A stretch of DNA of 59,468 bases from Bifidobacteriaceae bacterium (GTDB lineage: Bacteria; Actinomycetota; Actinomycetes; Actinomycetales; WQXJ01): positions 1 through 59,468 of the forward strand of contig JAIRYJ010000002.1 of NCBI GenBank assembly GCA_031267825.1. The letters are read 5' to 3'. The notes under the pieces were generated by a model, which made no database searches, was not told the DNA's origin, and was given only the letters and a program-made list of their open reading frames with translations. A program made the translations under genes and the position numbers. Shown here in pieces: positions 7,943 to 16,026 of the stretch (positions are counted from its first letter, which is position 1; each line of letters opens with the position of its first letter).

Positions 7943-9148
7943 TCAGTCTTGGCTCAGCCGGGCCTGGCGGGCGGCCGCCAGCTTCGATTGCATGCCGAAC
8001 AGTTCAATGAAACCGCGGGCCTGGGACTGGTCAAACGAATCGCCTTCGTCATAGGTCGCCAGATTGAAATCGTAAAGCGAAGCGTCAGACCGCCGACCTG
8101 TCACAACCGCCCGGCCACCATGCAACACCAACCTGATTTCGCCTTCAACATAGCGTTGAGTTTCGGCGATGAAACCGTCCAAGGCTTGTTTCAGCGGACT
8201 AAACCATAAACCGTCATAAACCAGTTCACTCCAACGCGTACCAACTAGGCGCTTGAAGCGGGCCAGTTCACGTTCAACGGTGACACCTTCAAGATCACGG
8301 TGCGCCTCAATCAGAGCCATCGCACCAGGTGCCTCATAAACTTCACGTGACTTGATGCCAACTAACCGGTCCTCAACCATGTCGATCCGGCCGATGCCTT
8401 GAGCCCCAGCCCGGCGGTTCATTTCTTGGATGGCTTGGAGTGGTGTCACCGCCACACCGTCTAGCGTCACAGGCACGCCAGCCTTGAAACCGATCACCAC
8501 TTCATCTTCGACTGGAGGGAAGCTCGGGTCATCACTGTAGGTGTAAACGTCCTTAGTTGGAGCGTTCCAAATGTCTTCCAAGAAACCCGTTTCAACCGCC
8601 CGGCCCCAGACGTTCTGATCAACTGAGAAAGGCGACGATTTGGTGGTTTCAATTGGTAAACCGTGGGCTTCGGCGTAGTCGATGGCGGCCGCCCGGGTTA
8701 GCGCCAAGTCGCGGACCGGCGCCAAACATTTCAAATCCGGCGCTAAGGACGTAATCGAAACCTCAAAACGGACCTGATCGTTGCCTTTGCCAGTGCAGCC
8801 GTGCGCCACAGTGTCAGCTTCAAACTGGCGTGCCGCCCGGACCAGATGTTTCACAATGACTGGCCGCGACAAAGCCGACACCAACGGATAGCGGTCCATA
8901 TATAAGGCGTTGGCGGCTAAAGCTGGCATGCAGTATTGGCTGGCGAATTCTTCGCGGGCGTCAGCCACATAGGCTTCAGCCGCGCCGCAAGCCAAAGCCC
9001 GTTCGCGGATAGTTTCCAGGTTCTCACCGCCTTGGCCAACATCAACCGCCACAGCGATGACCTCCGCCCCAGTCGCCTGGCCAATCCAGCCGATCGCCAC
9101 TGACGTGTCCAAGCCACCGGAGTAAGCCAAAACCACACGCTTCGTCAT
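7943..9148 (-). CDS. argG: Argininosuccinate synthase
   Basis: 401 residues, the normal family length. It condenses citrulline and aspartate with ATP, the seventh step of arginine synthesis. The N-type PP-loop [12 protein letters not shown] lies at residues 8-19 and the family signature [15 protein letters not shown] near 116-130. The start ATG 9148 overlaps the argR stop as ATGA, with GGAG upstream, so it is translated as part of the arg operon. C-terminal residues ARQARLSQD are ordinary. argH is not in the window. Confidence 0.97.
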   Translation of the reverse strand: MTKRVVLAYSGGLDTSVAIGWIGQATGAEVIAVAVDVGQGGENLETIRERALACGAAEAYVADAREEFASQYCMPALAANALYMDRYPLVSALSRPVIVKHLVRAARQFEADTVAHGCTGKGNDQVRFEVSITSLAPDLKCLAPVRDLALTRAAAIDYAEAHGLPIETTKSSPFSVDQNVWGRAVETGFLEDIWNAPTKDVYTYSDDPSFPPVEDEVVIGFKAGVPVTLDGVAVTPLQAIQEMNRRAGAQGIGRIDMVEDRLVGIKSREVYEAPGAMALIEAHRDLEGVTVERELARFKRLVGTRWSELVYDGLWFSPLKQALDGFIAETQRYVEGEIRLVLHGGRAVVTGRRSDASLYDFNLATYDEGDSFDQSQARGFIELFGMQSKLAAARQARLSQD

Positions 9149-9744
9149 GAGTGTTCTCCTTCGTTTGCCAATTGGGTGAACCGGTCCGCTATATCTGGTG
9201 CGCCGTCCGGTTGCCTAGTAACCATAATGATCGTGTCATCACCGGCGATTGTGCCCATAACATCAGGTAAAACTGACTGGTCAATCGCCGCCGCCAAGAA
9301 GTGAGCTCCACCTGGCGGTGTTCTTAGAACCACCAGGTTAGCGCTCCCTTCGGCGCTGATCAGCAGTTCTGAAGCGACCCGGCGTAAACGCCGGACCAGC
9401 ATCTCACTGTCCAGATCAGCTTCCAGGCCAGACACGGCGCCATCAGCTGGCAGAGCGTAGGCCATTGCCCCGTCAGCTAGGCGCACCTTGGAGGCGCGCA
9501 GTTCCACCAGGTCACGGCTGAGGGTGGCTTGGGTTACATCCAGTCCGGCCAGATGCAATTCCTCCACCAACTGGGCTTGCGAACCGATCCGCTGGCCGCG
9601 GATGAACCGGGCGATCAAATCCCTCCGGGCAGCTTTGGTGGCCAAAGCCGCACCCGGCGCCGCAGCCTGGCCAGACGCCAAAGCCTGGCCAGATGCCAAA
9701 GCCTGGCCAGATGCCAAAGCCGGATCAGACGCCGAAACCTTCAT
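9145..9744 (-). CDS. argR: Arginine repressor with a repetitive N-terminal extension
   Basis: 199 residues, longer than the usual 150-170. The first about 37 residues are a low-complexity tail with three copies of ALASGQ, encoded by an 18-nt tandem repeat at about 9660-9720. Then comes the winged-helix DNA-binding domain ([36 protein letters not shown]) and the C-terminal hexamerisation/arginine-binding domain ([28 protein letters not shown]). It should repress the arg operon in which it sits when arginine is plentiful. The start at 9744 overlaps the argF stop (TGATG). A shorter protein starting just before the winged helix is conceivable. Confidence 0.93.
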   Translation of the reverse strand: MKVSASDPALASGQALASGQALASGQAAAPGAALATKAARRDLIARFIRGQRIGSQAQLVEELHLAGLDVTQATLSRDLVELRASKVRLADGAMAYALPADGAVSGLEADLDSEMLVRRLRRVASELLISAEGSANLVVLRTPPGGAHFLAAAIDQSVLPDVMGTIAGDDTIIMVTRQPDGAPDIADRFTQLANEGEHS

Positions 9745-10688
9745 CAGTCCCTGCCCGCCTGGTCAAGCAACCAAATCAAGAGGGCTTTTTGAGCGTGCAG
9801 GCGGTTCTCAGCCTCATCCCAGACACGTGACTGGGGTCCGTCAATCACACCAGCGGTGACCTCTTTACCGCGATAAGCCGGCAAACAATGCAAGAAGATC
9901 GCCTCTGGCGCGGCCAAAGCCATCACCTCACCATCAACCCGGTAAGGCAAGAACGGTGCCTGGCGGGCGTCAGCTTCACCTTCCTGACCCATCGAAACCC
10001 AAGTATCGGTCGCCACCACGCCAGCATTAGCCACCGCCGCCACCGGATCACTTGTCACAGTTACACCGCCGCCAGCTAAGGCCGCCAAGGCGGCCGCCTC
10101 AGCCACAATCTCAGCTTTCGGTTGGAAACCCGCCGGACAGGCGATCACAACTTCCAAGCCAGCTAAGGCGCCGCCAAGCAGATAGGACTGGGCCATGTTG
10201 TTTGATCCGTCACCCAGGTAAGCCAGTTTGACGCCGCTCAACGAGCTGACCCCGCCGACCGCTTCCGCCACTGTCATCAGGTCAGCCAACACTTGACACG
10301 GATGGAAATCGTCAGTCAAAGCGTTAACCACTGGCACACCAACCAGTCCCGCCATCTCCTCCAACCGGTCCTGGCCAAAAGTACGCCAAACAATGGCGCT
10401 GACCTGGCGGCCCAAAACCCGCGCGACGTCAGCGACTGATTCACGTTGGCCCACCCCAGCCAAGCGCGAATCGACGAACATTGGATAGCCGCCGAGTTCC
10501 GCCACACCAACGCAGAACGAAACCTGGGTCCGTAAAGTCGGCTTGTCAGTCATCACGCCGACCGCTTTAGGTCCCCGCAGTGGTTGGTATTTCAGCCGGT
10601 CAGCTTTGATTTCTAAAGCTAGCCGCAAGATTTCGCTTTGTTCGGGCGAACTGATTGATGAGTCCTTCAAGAAGTGCCTCAATGTCAT
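9744..10688 (-). CDS. argF: Ornithine carbamoyltransferase with a variant carbamoyl-phosphate loop
   Basis: 314 residues, normal length. It forms citrulline from ornithine and carbamoyl phosphate. The carbamoyl-phosphate motif, usually SxRTR as in STRTR, reads here DKPTLRTQVSF near residue 50. The other motifs are canonical: WRTFGQDR (H replaced by W at the start), DDFHPCQVLADL near 133, and FLHCLPAYRGKEV near 268. The start ATG 10688 overlaps the argD stop. It lies inside the arg operon between argD and argR, so ornithine transcarbamoylase is the best reading. A relative acting on an acylated ornithine is a remote alternative. Confidence 0.92.
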   Translation of the reverse strand: MTLRHFLKDSSISSPEQSEILRLALEIKADRLKYQPLRGPKAVGVMTDKPTLRTQVSFCVGVAELGGYPMFVDSRLAGVGQRESVADVARVLGRQVSAIVWRTFGQDRLEEMAGLVGVPVVNALTDDFHPCQVLADLMTVAEAVGGVSSLSGVKLAYLGDGSNNMAQSYLLGGALAGLEVVIACPAGFQPKAEIVAEAAALAALAGGGVTVTSDPVAAVANAGVVATDTWVSMGQEGEADARQAPFLPYRVDGEVMALAAPEAIFLHCLPAYRGKEVTAGVIDGPQSRVWDEAENRLHAQKALLIWLLDQAGRD

Positions 10689-11911
10689 GTTTCCTCCTTC
10701 AATAGCCGCGGCAAGGCCGCGGTGAAGCGTTTAGCTTGAGCTTCGGTTAGGACCAGCGGCGGCGCTAAACGCAAAACATCAGGTGCTGGCGCGTTGATTA
10801 GGAAACCAGCCGTTTCAGCCCGGCGCACAACTTGTGCCGCGATCGGTTTTTCCAGGACGATGCCGACCAGCAAGCCCGCCCCCCGGGCCGTCTTGACACC
10901 AGGTATAGCGGCTAGTTCCCTGCGCCAGGCCGCGCCAAACTGGGCCGTCCGGCCCAGCAGATCGTCTTGTTCAATCACCTCTAGGGTGGCCAGCGCGGCG
11001 GCGCAAGCCAGCGGGTTACCACCGAAGGTGGTGCCGTGGTCACCGGGCGCCAGCAGGTTGGCGGTCTGTTCTGTCAGAGCGATCATGGCACCAATCGGGA
11101 AACCCCCACCCAGTCCTTTAGCGACCGTCACCAGATCTGGTTCAATCCGTTCCGGGCCAACCAAAGCCTCATTTAGGTAAGCGAACCAGGTTCCTGTCCT
11201 GCCCGTCCCAGTTTGAACCTCATCAATCCACAGCAAGGCACCATATTGGCGGGTAAGCTGGCGCGCCTGGTTAAGGTAACCCGGTGGCAACGGCACCACC
11301 CCAGCCTCACCTTGGATGACTTCCAACACCAAGGCCGCTACATCACCTTGCGCCAGCGCCGCCTCCAAGCTGGTCAAATCACCTGGGGTCAAGAACCGGA
11401 CCGGGCCAGTGAAACCGTCAAACGGTTTGCGGTAAGCCTCTTTGGCGGTCAGTGACAGTGCCCCCAATGTCCGGCCATGGAAAGAACCCTCCAAAGCTAG
11501 AAGCTGGTGACGCCCACCGCCTTGGCGTAGCACCGCTTTGAGTGCCGCCTCGTTAGCTTCAGTGCCTGAATTGGTCAAGAAGACCCGGGCCGACTTGGCT
11601 CTTGGTCCGGCCGCCAAAGCGGCTAGACGTTCAGCTAACTCAATTTGTGGCCGACTGGTGTAAAGGTTCGAAATGTGAGCTAAACGTCCAGCCTGCCCGG
11701 CCAGCGCCGCTAACCACACCGGATGGGCCTGGCCGAGCACGTTAACAGCGATCCCTCCCAACAGATCAAGGTATTCGCGCCCGTCAACGTCCCAGACTTG
11801 AGCCCCTTGGCCACGTTCAAGCACCAAATGCGGGTTGAACACACCCAAAGCGGCCGCCTGATAGCGTTCCACCCAACTAACACCTGAAGGACCCAACTCA
11901 GATGACGGCAT
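10685..11911 (-). CDS. argD: Acetylornithine aminotransferase
   Basis: About 408 residues of the class III PLP aminotransferase family, the fourth step of arginine synthesis. Visible: FLTNSGTEANEAALK near residue 108, LWIDEVQTGTGRTG, and the PLP-lysine segment TVAKGLGGGFPIG. I choose the ATG at 11911 because its surroundings and first codons (MPSSELGPSGVSWVERYQ) are repeated twice upstream with the same start-site layout. An in-frame ATG at 11929 would add six residues and place its start inside mini-ORF 2. The start lies within the 3' end of that mini-ORF, so translation may be coupled through it to argB. Confidence 0.95.
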   Translation of the reverse strand: MPSSELGPSGVSWVERYQAAALGVFNPHLVLERGQGAQVWDVDGREYLDLLGGIAVNVLGQAHPVWLAALAGQAGRLAHISNLYTSRPQIELAERLAALAAGPRAKSARVFLTNSGTEANEAALKAVLRQGGGRHQLLALEGSFHGRTLGALSLTAKEAYRKPFDGFTGPVRFLTPGDLTSLEAALAQGDVAALVLEVIQGEAGVVPLPPGYLNQARQLTRQYGALLWIDEVQTGTGRTGTWFAYLNEALVGPERIEPDLVTVAKGLGGGFPIGAMIALTEQTANLLAPGDHGTTFGGNPLACAAALATLEVIEQDDLLGRTAQFGAAWRRELAAIPGVKTARGAGLLVGIVLEKPIAAQVVRRAETAGFLINAPAPDVLRLAPPLVLTEAQAKRFTAALPRLLKEET

Positions 11912-11978
11912 CGTCCACTTCCTTTTCATAACTTTCCACCCAGCTAAGGCCGATGCTGGCGAACCTAGATGACGGCAT
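11898..11978 (-). CDS. 26-codon mini-ORF duplicating the start of argD (copy 2)
   Basis: ATG 11978 to TGA 11898. Residues begin [18 protein letters not shown] and end KEVDDAVI. The first 18 align with the argD N-terminus MPSSELGPSGVSWVERYQ. The ATG is preceded by GGGAGGTGGAC, a good Shine-Dalgarno site. The next unit's ATG (argD, 11911) lies inside the DDAVI codons, 14 nt before this stop, so ribosomes finishing here would be placed on the argD start. It could be a translational relay or decoy start, or only a duplication remnant; whether it is translated is unknown. Confidence 0.5.
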   Translation of the reverse strand: MPSSRFASIGLSWVESYEKEVDDAVI

Positions 11979-12050
11979 CGTCCACCTCCCGCTCGAAACG
12001 ACCCACCCAGCTAACGCCGCTGCTGGCGAACCTAAACGGCGGCATCGGGC
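11904..12050. repeat. 67-bp tandem repeat spanning the argB-argD junction
   Basis: Three diverged copies with starts at 12045, 11978 and 11911, exactly 67 nt apart on the minus strand. Copy 1 begins in the 3' end of argB and copy 3 is the 5' end of argD. The conserved phrases are GTGGACGATGCCGTCATCT and TTAGCTGGGTGG. As 67 is not a multiple of three, each copy opens its frame one step shifted, which produces a chain of overlapping short frames. Confidence 0.85.
11965..12045 (-). CDS. 26-codon mini-ORF duplicating the start of argD (copy 1)
   Basis: ATG 12045 to TAG 11965. Residues begin [18 protein letters not shown] and end REVDDAVI. It is the most upstream copy of the junction repeat. Its ATG lies 14 nt before the end of argB (in the codons for VPDAAV), and its own 3' end contains the ATG of mini-ORF 2. 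It shares 18 of 26 residues with mini-ORF 2, including SWV and EVDDAVI. The retained length and overlap geometry argue that the arrangement is kept, but translation is unproven. Confidence 0.5.
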   Translation of the reverse strand: MPPFRFASSGVSWVGRFEREVDDAVI

Positions 12051-12991
12051 ACCTGACAATCCTCGGCGGGCGGATCAACCACCATGGTGCCGATACCTTC
12101 AGCCGTGAAAACCTCAGTCAACAGCGAATGCGGTGCCCGCCCATCAATCACATGGGCTTGCGGCACCCCACCGCGCACCGCCCGTAAACAAGCCTCCATT
12201 TTTGGCCGCATACCAGCGTCAATCGAAGGCAACAAAGCCGAAAGTTCGCGGGCACAAATCTGGTGAATCAAACTACTCCGATCCGGCCAGTCACGGTAAA
12301 GACCCTCAACATCGGTCAAGATGACAAGCTTGCGAGCACCCAAAGCGATCGCCAAAGCGGCCGCCGCCGTGTCAGCGTTGACGTTCAAAACCTGGGTCGG
12401 ATCATCAATGTCCGGTGCGACCGTCGAAACCACCGGGATGCGGCCACTTTCAAGCAGGTCACGCACAGCCCCCGGGTTAACCCGGGCGACATCCCCCACC
12501 ATCCCCAAATCAACCTCAGCGCCATCAACTGTGGCGCCACGCCGACGGGCCTGAAACAAGCCCGCGTCCTCACCGGACAACCCAACCGCGAAAGGCCCGA
12601 ACTGGTTGATCAAACCAACCAGTTCACGGCTCACCTGACCGGTCAAAACCATCCGGACAACATCCATCGTTTCTGGTGTGGTGACCCGCAAACCACCCTC
12701 GAACCGCGAATCAATGCCCAGCCGGGCGAGCATCTGGTTGATTTGCGGCCCGCCGCCATGAACCACCACCGGCCGTAGCCCAACCCGCCGCAAGAACACC
12801 ATGTCCTGGGCGAAGGCCTGTTTCAAAGGCTGATCCACCATGGCGTTACCGCCATATTTGACCACCACAATGGCGCCACCAAAGCGCAACAACCAAGGCA
12901 GCGCTTCAATCAAGACTTCGGCTTTGTGGTCCGCCCGCAATCCGGTCAGGGCGTCTTTAGCCGCGGTGGCGGGTTTATCCTGGCCGCTCAT
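12032..12991 (-). CDS. argB: Acetylglutamate kinase
   Basis: 319 residues, slightly longer than the usual 290-300. It phosphorylates N-acetylglutamate, the second step of arginine synthesis. Motifs: [11 protein letters not shown] near residue 43, [13 protein letters not shown] near 74, and [16 protein letters not shown] near 225 in the amino-acid-kinase fold. It overlaps argJ by ATGA at its start (12991). The last residues (DCQVPDAAV) are encoded by the first unit of the 67-bp junction repeat, so the C-terminal tail may have been altered by that duplication. Confidence 0.96.
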   Translation of the reverse strand: MSGQDKPATAAKDALTGLRADHKAEVLIEALPWLLRFGGAIVVVKYGGNAMVDQPLKQAFAQDMVFLRRVGLRPVVVHGGGPQINQMLARLGIDSRFEGGLRVTTPETMDVVRMVLTGQVSRELVGLINQFGPFAVGLSGEDAGLFQARRRGATVDGAEVDLGMVGDVARVNPGAVRDLLESGRIPVVSTVAPDIDDPTQVLNVNADTAAAALAIALGARKLVILTDVEGLYRDWPDRSSLIHQICARELSALLPSIDAGMRPKMEACLRAVRGGVPQAHVIDGRAPHSLLTEVFTAEGIGTMVVDPPAEDCQVPDAAV

Positions 12992-14181
12992 GACGAATAA
13001 TCCGCGTTGATGGAAACATATTCATGGGTTAAGTCATTTGTCCAGATTGTCGCCTGGCAAGTCCCGGCATGCAGGTCCACCAGCACTTCAACCACCCGCC
13101 CAGTCAGGTCAGCTTGTTCGCGTGCCACGCCCGGACCGCCGCCTTGACAGACCATGGCGCCGCCGATCGTGACATCAACTTTTGCTGGATCAAACGGGGC
13201 GACCGCCGCAGGCACCGTCCCAGCGGCCGACAAGATCCGTCCCCAGTTCGGGTCATTACCAGCCATGGCGGTTTTGAACAGATTTGACCGGACGATGCCG
13301 CGCGCCACAGCCAGTGCACCATCCTCAGTTAGGGCGCCCTTGACAGTTACAGCGATCTCGTGGGAAGCGCCTTCGGCATCCGCGATTAGCTGGCGGGCCA
13401 AGTCTTGTGCCACGGCGGTTAACAGTTGAGCGAACTGGCTCGGTTCGGGCCGGTGGCCGGATGCCCCTGAAACCAGCAAAATGACACTGTCATTAGTTGA
13501 CATGCAGCCATCTGAGTCGATCCGGTTGAAAGACTGGGCGCAGGCCTGTTCAAGGGCTTGGCGGGCCGTCGCCTGGTCAAGCACCGCGTCTGTTGTGATA
13601 ACCACCAGCATGGTGGCGAGCTCCGGAGCTAACATGCCTGCCCCTTTAGCCATGCCGCCAATACTGTAAGCGCCGTCCGGTGCCTCTAGCTGGGCTTGTT
13701 TAGGCACCGTGTCAGTTGTCATGATGGCTTCGGCCGCGTCCTGGCCGACTTTAGGTGTGGCCTGGGCGGTGGCCGCCACCTCTTCCAAACCTGGCAACAG
13801 CTTGTCCATGGCGAGGCTGTCGCCAATCAAGCCAGTTGAGCAAACCAGCACGTCATGTGGGGCGATCTGAAGTAGTTCAGCTACCCTCTGGGCGGTTAAG
13901 GCAGCATCTGAGACGCCTTGCTGGCCGGTGCAAGCGTTGGCCCCACCTGAGTTCAAGACAACCGCCCGGGGCACCGCCAAGCCGCTTTGAGCCAAAGCCA
14001 GATGACGGCGGCTGAGATGCACTGGGGCGGCGGCGAAACGGTTGGCTGTGAAAACACCGGCCGCCACAGCCAGGTCGGCCGGTCCGTCATTCACCACTAA
14101 GGCTAGATCTTTGGCTCCGTTGGTCTTCAGACCGGCGGCGGTACCCGCCGCCCGGAAACCTTTAGGACTGGTGACACTCAT
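12988..14181 (-). CDS. argJ: Bifunctional glutamate N-acetyltransferase / ornithine acetyltransferase
   Basis: 397 residues, normal length. ArgJ recycles the acetyl group from acetylornithine to glutamate, the cyclic route. It is an Ntn-type self-cleaving protein: the cleavage-site segment is seen as [20 protein letters not shown], with the nucleophilic Thr in LATML. The C-terminal [14 protein letters not shown] and the closing [12 protein letters not shown] are typical. The start ATG 14181 overlaps argC by ATGA. No argA or argE is needed with this enzyme and none is seen. Confidence 0.96.
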   Translation of the reverse strand: MSVTSPKGFRAAGTAAGLKTNGAKDLALVVNDGPADLAVAAGVFTANRFAAAPVHLSRRHLALAQSGLAVPRAVVLNSGGANACTGQQGVSDAALTAQRVAELLQIAPHDVLVCSTGLIGDSLAMDKLLPGLEEVAATAQATPKVGQDAAEAIMTTDTVPKQAQLEAPDGAYSIGGMAKGAGMLAPELATMLVVITTDAVLDQATARQALEQACAQSFNRIDSDGCMSTNDSVILLVSGASGHRPEPSQFAQLLTAVAQDLARQLIADAEGASHEIAVTVKGALTEDGALAVARGIVRSNLFKTAMAGNDPNWGRILSAAGTVPAAVAPFDPAKVDVTIGGAMVCQGGGPGVAREQADLTGRVVEVLVDLHAGTCQATIWTNDLTHEYVSINADYSS

Positions 14182-15464
14182 GGCGCTACTCCTAGTTGTG
14201 TCAGGCCGGTCGCCTCTGGCAGGCCGAGCGCCAGGTTGACCGATTGTAAAGCGGCACCGGCGGTGCCTTTGACCAGGTTGTCAAGGGCGGCCACGATTAT
14301 CACCCGGCCGACCTTAGGATCGAAAGTCAGTTGCATCAAGGCGCAGTTTGAGCCGAGCGTCTGGCCGGTTGACGGCCAAAGCCCGGGAGGCAGTAGGCCG
14401 ACGAACCGTTCATCGCCGTAAGCCGCCTGCCAGGCTGGCCGTAAAGCTGATTCATCAAAGGCTGGGCCTGGCCGGGCGGTGACGGTAGCCAGGATGCCGC
14501 GACTCATTGGCACCAGTGTTGGAGTGAAGCTGATGGTGGCCGTTGGGGGCGCTGGGAGCACTGGGGGCGCTGGGGGCGCTGGGGGCGCTGAAAGCCTCAG
14601 GTTTTGCAGTATTTCTGGGATGTGGCGATGCCCGCCGCCCACCGCGTAAGGGCTGGCTGAACCGAGGATCTCGGCGGCCATCAGGTGGCTCTTGAGAGCC
14701 CGGCCGGCCCCAGAGACACCGTTCGCTAAGACGGCTACCAGGTCGGTTGGATCAAGCAGCCCGGATGCGATGCCAGGAGCCAAGGCCAAACTGACGGCTG
14801 TGACATTACAGCCTGGTACCGCGATTCGGTTGGCTTCCACTAGGGCTCGGCGTTGCTTCGGCGGGGCTTGGTCCTGTCTCGGCAGGGCTTGGTGTTGCTT
14901 CGGCGGGGCCTGGTCCTGTCTCGGCGGGACTTGATCTTGTTGCGGCGGGACCGGGTATCGTGCTAGCTGGGCTGATTGTTCCGATGGTCGCTGGGGGCCG
15001 CACGCAGCCGCGGCCTCCGCCGACTCCGTTGGCTTCCGCGGCTGTTCGAACCAGCCAGTCAGCAATTCGGGCATGCCGTAGGTCCAGGCGGCGGCGTGTT
15101 CGCCGCCGTAGTAGGTGGCCCAGTCTTGCGAACTGGTTAAGCGGTGGTCCGCTCCCAGGTCAACCAGCACCGATCGCGGGCTGAGGGCTTCTATTTCCTT
15201 GGCTATGCCGGCTGATTGGCCGTGCGGCAAGGCCAAGAATATGACGTCATGACCGGCCAAGGCGTTGGCCGTGGTTGGCTCGATGATCAGTTCGCCCAAG
15301 CAAGCCTGGGCGCCCAGATGAGGTTGGGCTTCACCCAATGGCCGCCCGGCCGATGACTGCCCGGTGACGACCTTGATACGCGCCTCCGGGTGACCCGCCA
15401 ACAGCCGCAACATCTCGCCACCGGCGTAGCCGGAGGCCCCGGCCAAAGCAACTGTGAATGTCAT
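14178..15464 (-). CDS. argC: N-acetyl-gamma-glutamyl-phosphate reductase with in-frame repeat insertions
   Basis: 428 residues against about 345 in relatives. The NADPH-binding start MTFTVALAGASGYAGGEMLR, the TYGMPELL stretch and the catalytic Cys in NRIAVPGCNVTAVSLALAP are intact, as is the end region TAGAALQSVNLALGLPE. Two insertions explain the excess: about 60 residues rich in PPKQxQA between PELL and the Cys loop, encoded by a 21-nt tandem repeat, and a short APPAPPAPP run further on. Both fall in loops, so activity is plausible. It is the first gene of the argCJBDFRG operon. The ATG at 15464 has a weak Shine-Dalgarno site (GGGTGA), and a palindromic operator candidate sits 15-46 nt upstream. 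Confidence 0.95.
   Translation of the reverse strand: MTFTVALAGASGYAGGEMLRLLAGHPEARIKVVTGQSSAGRPLGEAQPHLGAQACLGELIIEPTTANALAGHDVIFLALPHGQSAGIAKEIEALSPRSVLVDLGADHRLTSSQDWATYYGGEHAAAWTYGMPELLTGWFEQPRKPTESAEAAAACGPQRPSEQSAQLARYPVPPQQDQVPPRQDQAPPKQHQALPRQDQAPPKQRRALVEANRIAVPGCNVTAVSLALAPGIASGLLDPTDLVAVLANGVSGAGRALKSHLMAAEILGSASPYAVGGGHRHIPEILQNLRLSAPPAPPAPPVLPAPPTATISFTPTLVPMSRGILATVTARPGPAFDESALRPAWQAAYGDERFVGLLPPGLWPSTGQTLGSNCALMQLTFDPKVGRVIIVAALDNLVKGTAGAALQSVNLALGLPEATGLTQLGVAP
14841..14953. repeat. 21-nt tandem repeat inside argC
   Basis: About five copies of a 21-nt unit (CGGCGGGGCTTGGTCCTGTC and variants); units alternate so that a 42-nt higher-order period is visible (GTTGCTTCGGCGGGG at 14852 and 14894). 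In the argC frame each unit encodes a heptad like PPRQDQA or PPKQHQA. The period is a multiple of three, so the reading frame is kept. Confidence 0.85.
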
Positions 15465-15478
15465 TCACCCAGCCTAGC

Positions 15479-15510
15479 GCATGGTTATGCGCAGCCGCGC
15501 AATTCCATGC
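15479..15510. promoter_or_regulatory. Candidate ArgR operator upstream of argC
   Basis: A long imperfect palindrome: GCATGGTTATGCGC, then agcc, then GCGCAATTCCATGC (arms differ at three positions). It lies 15-46 nt upstream of the argC start, the place expected for the promoter/operator of the arg operon, whose own repressor ArgR is encoded in the operon. I have not matched it to a published actinobacterial ARG box, so its use by ArgR is inferred. Confidence 0.45.
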
Positions 15511-15789
15511 ACCCTCGGCCGCCTGGAGGCGCCCCTTCGACGGCGGGCCCAGCTTGCGGGCAACCGCCTTCACGGCGGGCTCCGCCACCTGCGCAGCGGC
15601 CGGGTCGCCGCACACCAGAGTCCTCCGCCGACATGACACGACGCCCCAAGAGACGCCATTCCCACACGTCACACGCAAAAACCCGTCCCCAACACAGCAA
15701 GAGCCTGGCCGCTTCCGGCAGCTACCCGCGCGCCCAGCAGATCCGCTAAGACGGGCGCTAGGCAACTGGGTCCGTTCATTTCCGACCCA

Positions 15790-15840
15790 GGAATTGACCC
15801 CAGTGGGGTCAAAACCACCCACTGGGTTCAGTTTCTGGGG
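15790..15840 (+). repeat. Dispersed hairpin repeat H2, copy A
   Basis: A 50-bp block whose core is the inverted repeat TGACCCCAGTGGG / CCCACTGGGTTCA (one mismatch). A nearly identical block lies in inverse orientation at 45715-45765. It sits in the 560-bp gap between argC and lysX, which otherwise holds no gene. It may act as a terminator or be a REP-like dispersed palindrome. Confidence 0.75.
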
Positions 15841-15946
15841 ACCAGCCCAGACCCACTAGCCAAACCCAAAACACCTACAACACCGTGACCTGCGATTTTA
15901 CCAAACGGCCGCTCGGGGCTGCGCTTCAGGGTGAGGGCCGGGATGA

Positions 15947-16013
15947 CGGTAATCGGTCAAAGATGCCCAAAAGGGTGACTTTGACCGGTTTCCGTAGTGG
16001 AAAGTGGGCTGAC
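15947..16013 (+). repeat. Dispersed two-hairpin repeat H1, copy A
   Basis: A 67-bp block about 95 percent identical to 54405-54472. It has a first hairpin, CGGTCAAAG (15954-15962) with CTTTGACCG (15979-15987) and an inner CCC-AAAA-GGG, and a second small hairpin, TTTCC-gtagt-GGAAA (15989-16003). It ends 13 bp beyond the 3' end of lysX. Both copies sit just downstream of a minus-strand gene, which fits a REP/MITE-like element or a shared terminator module. Confidence 0.8.
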
Positions 16014-16026
16014 CACCGCCGGGGAG

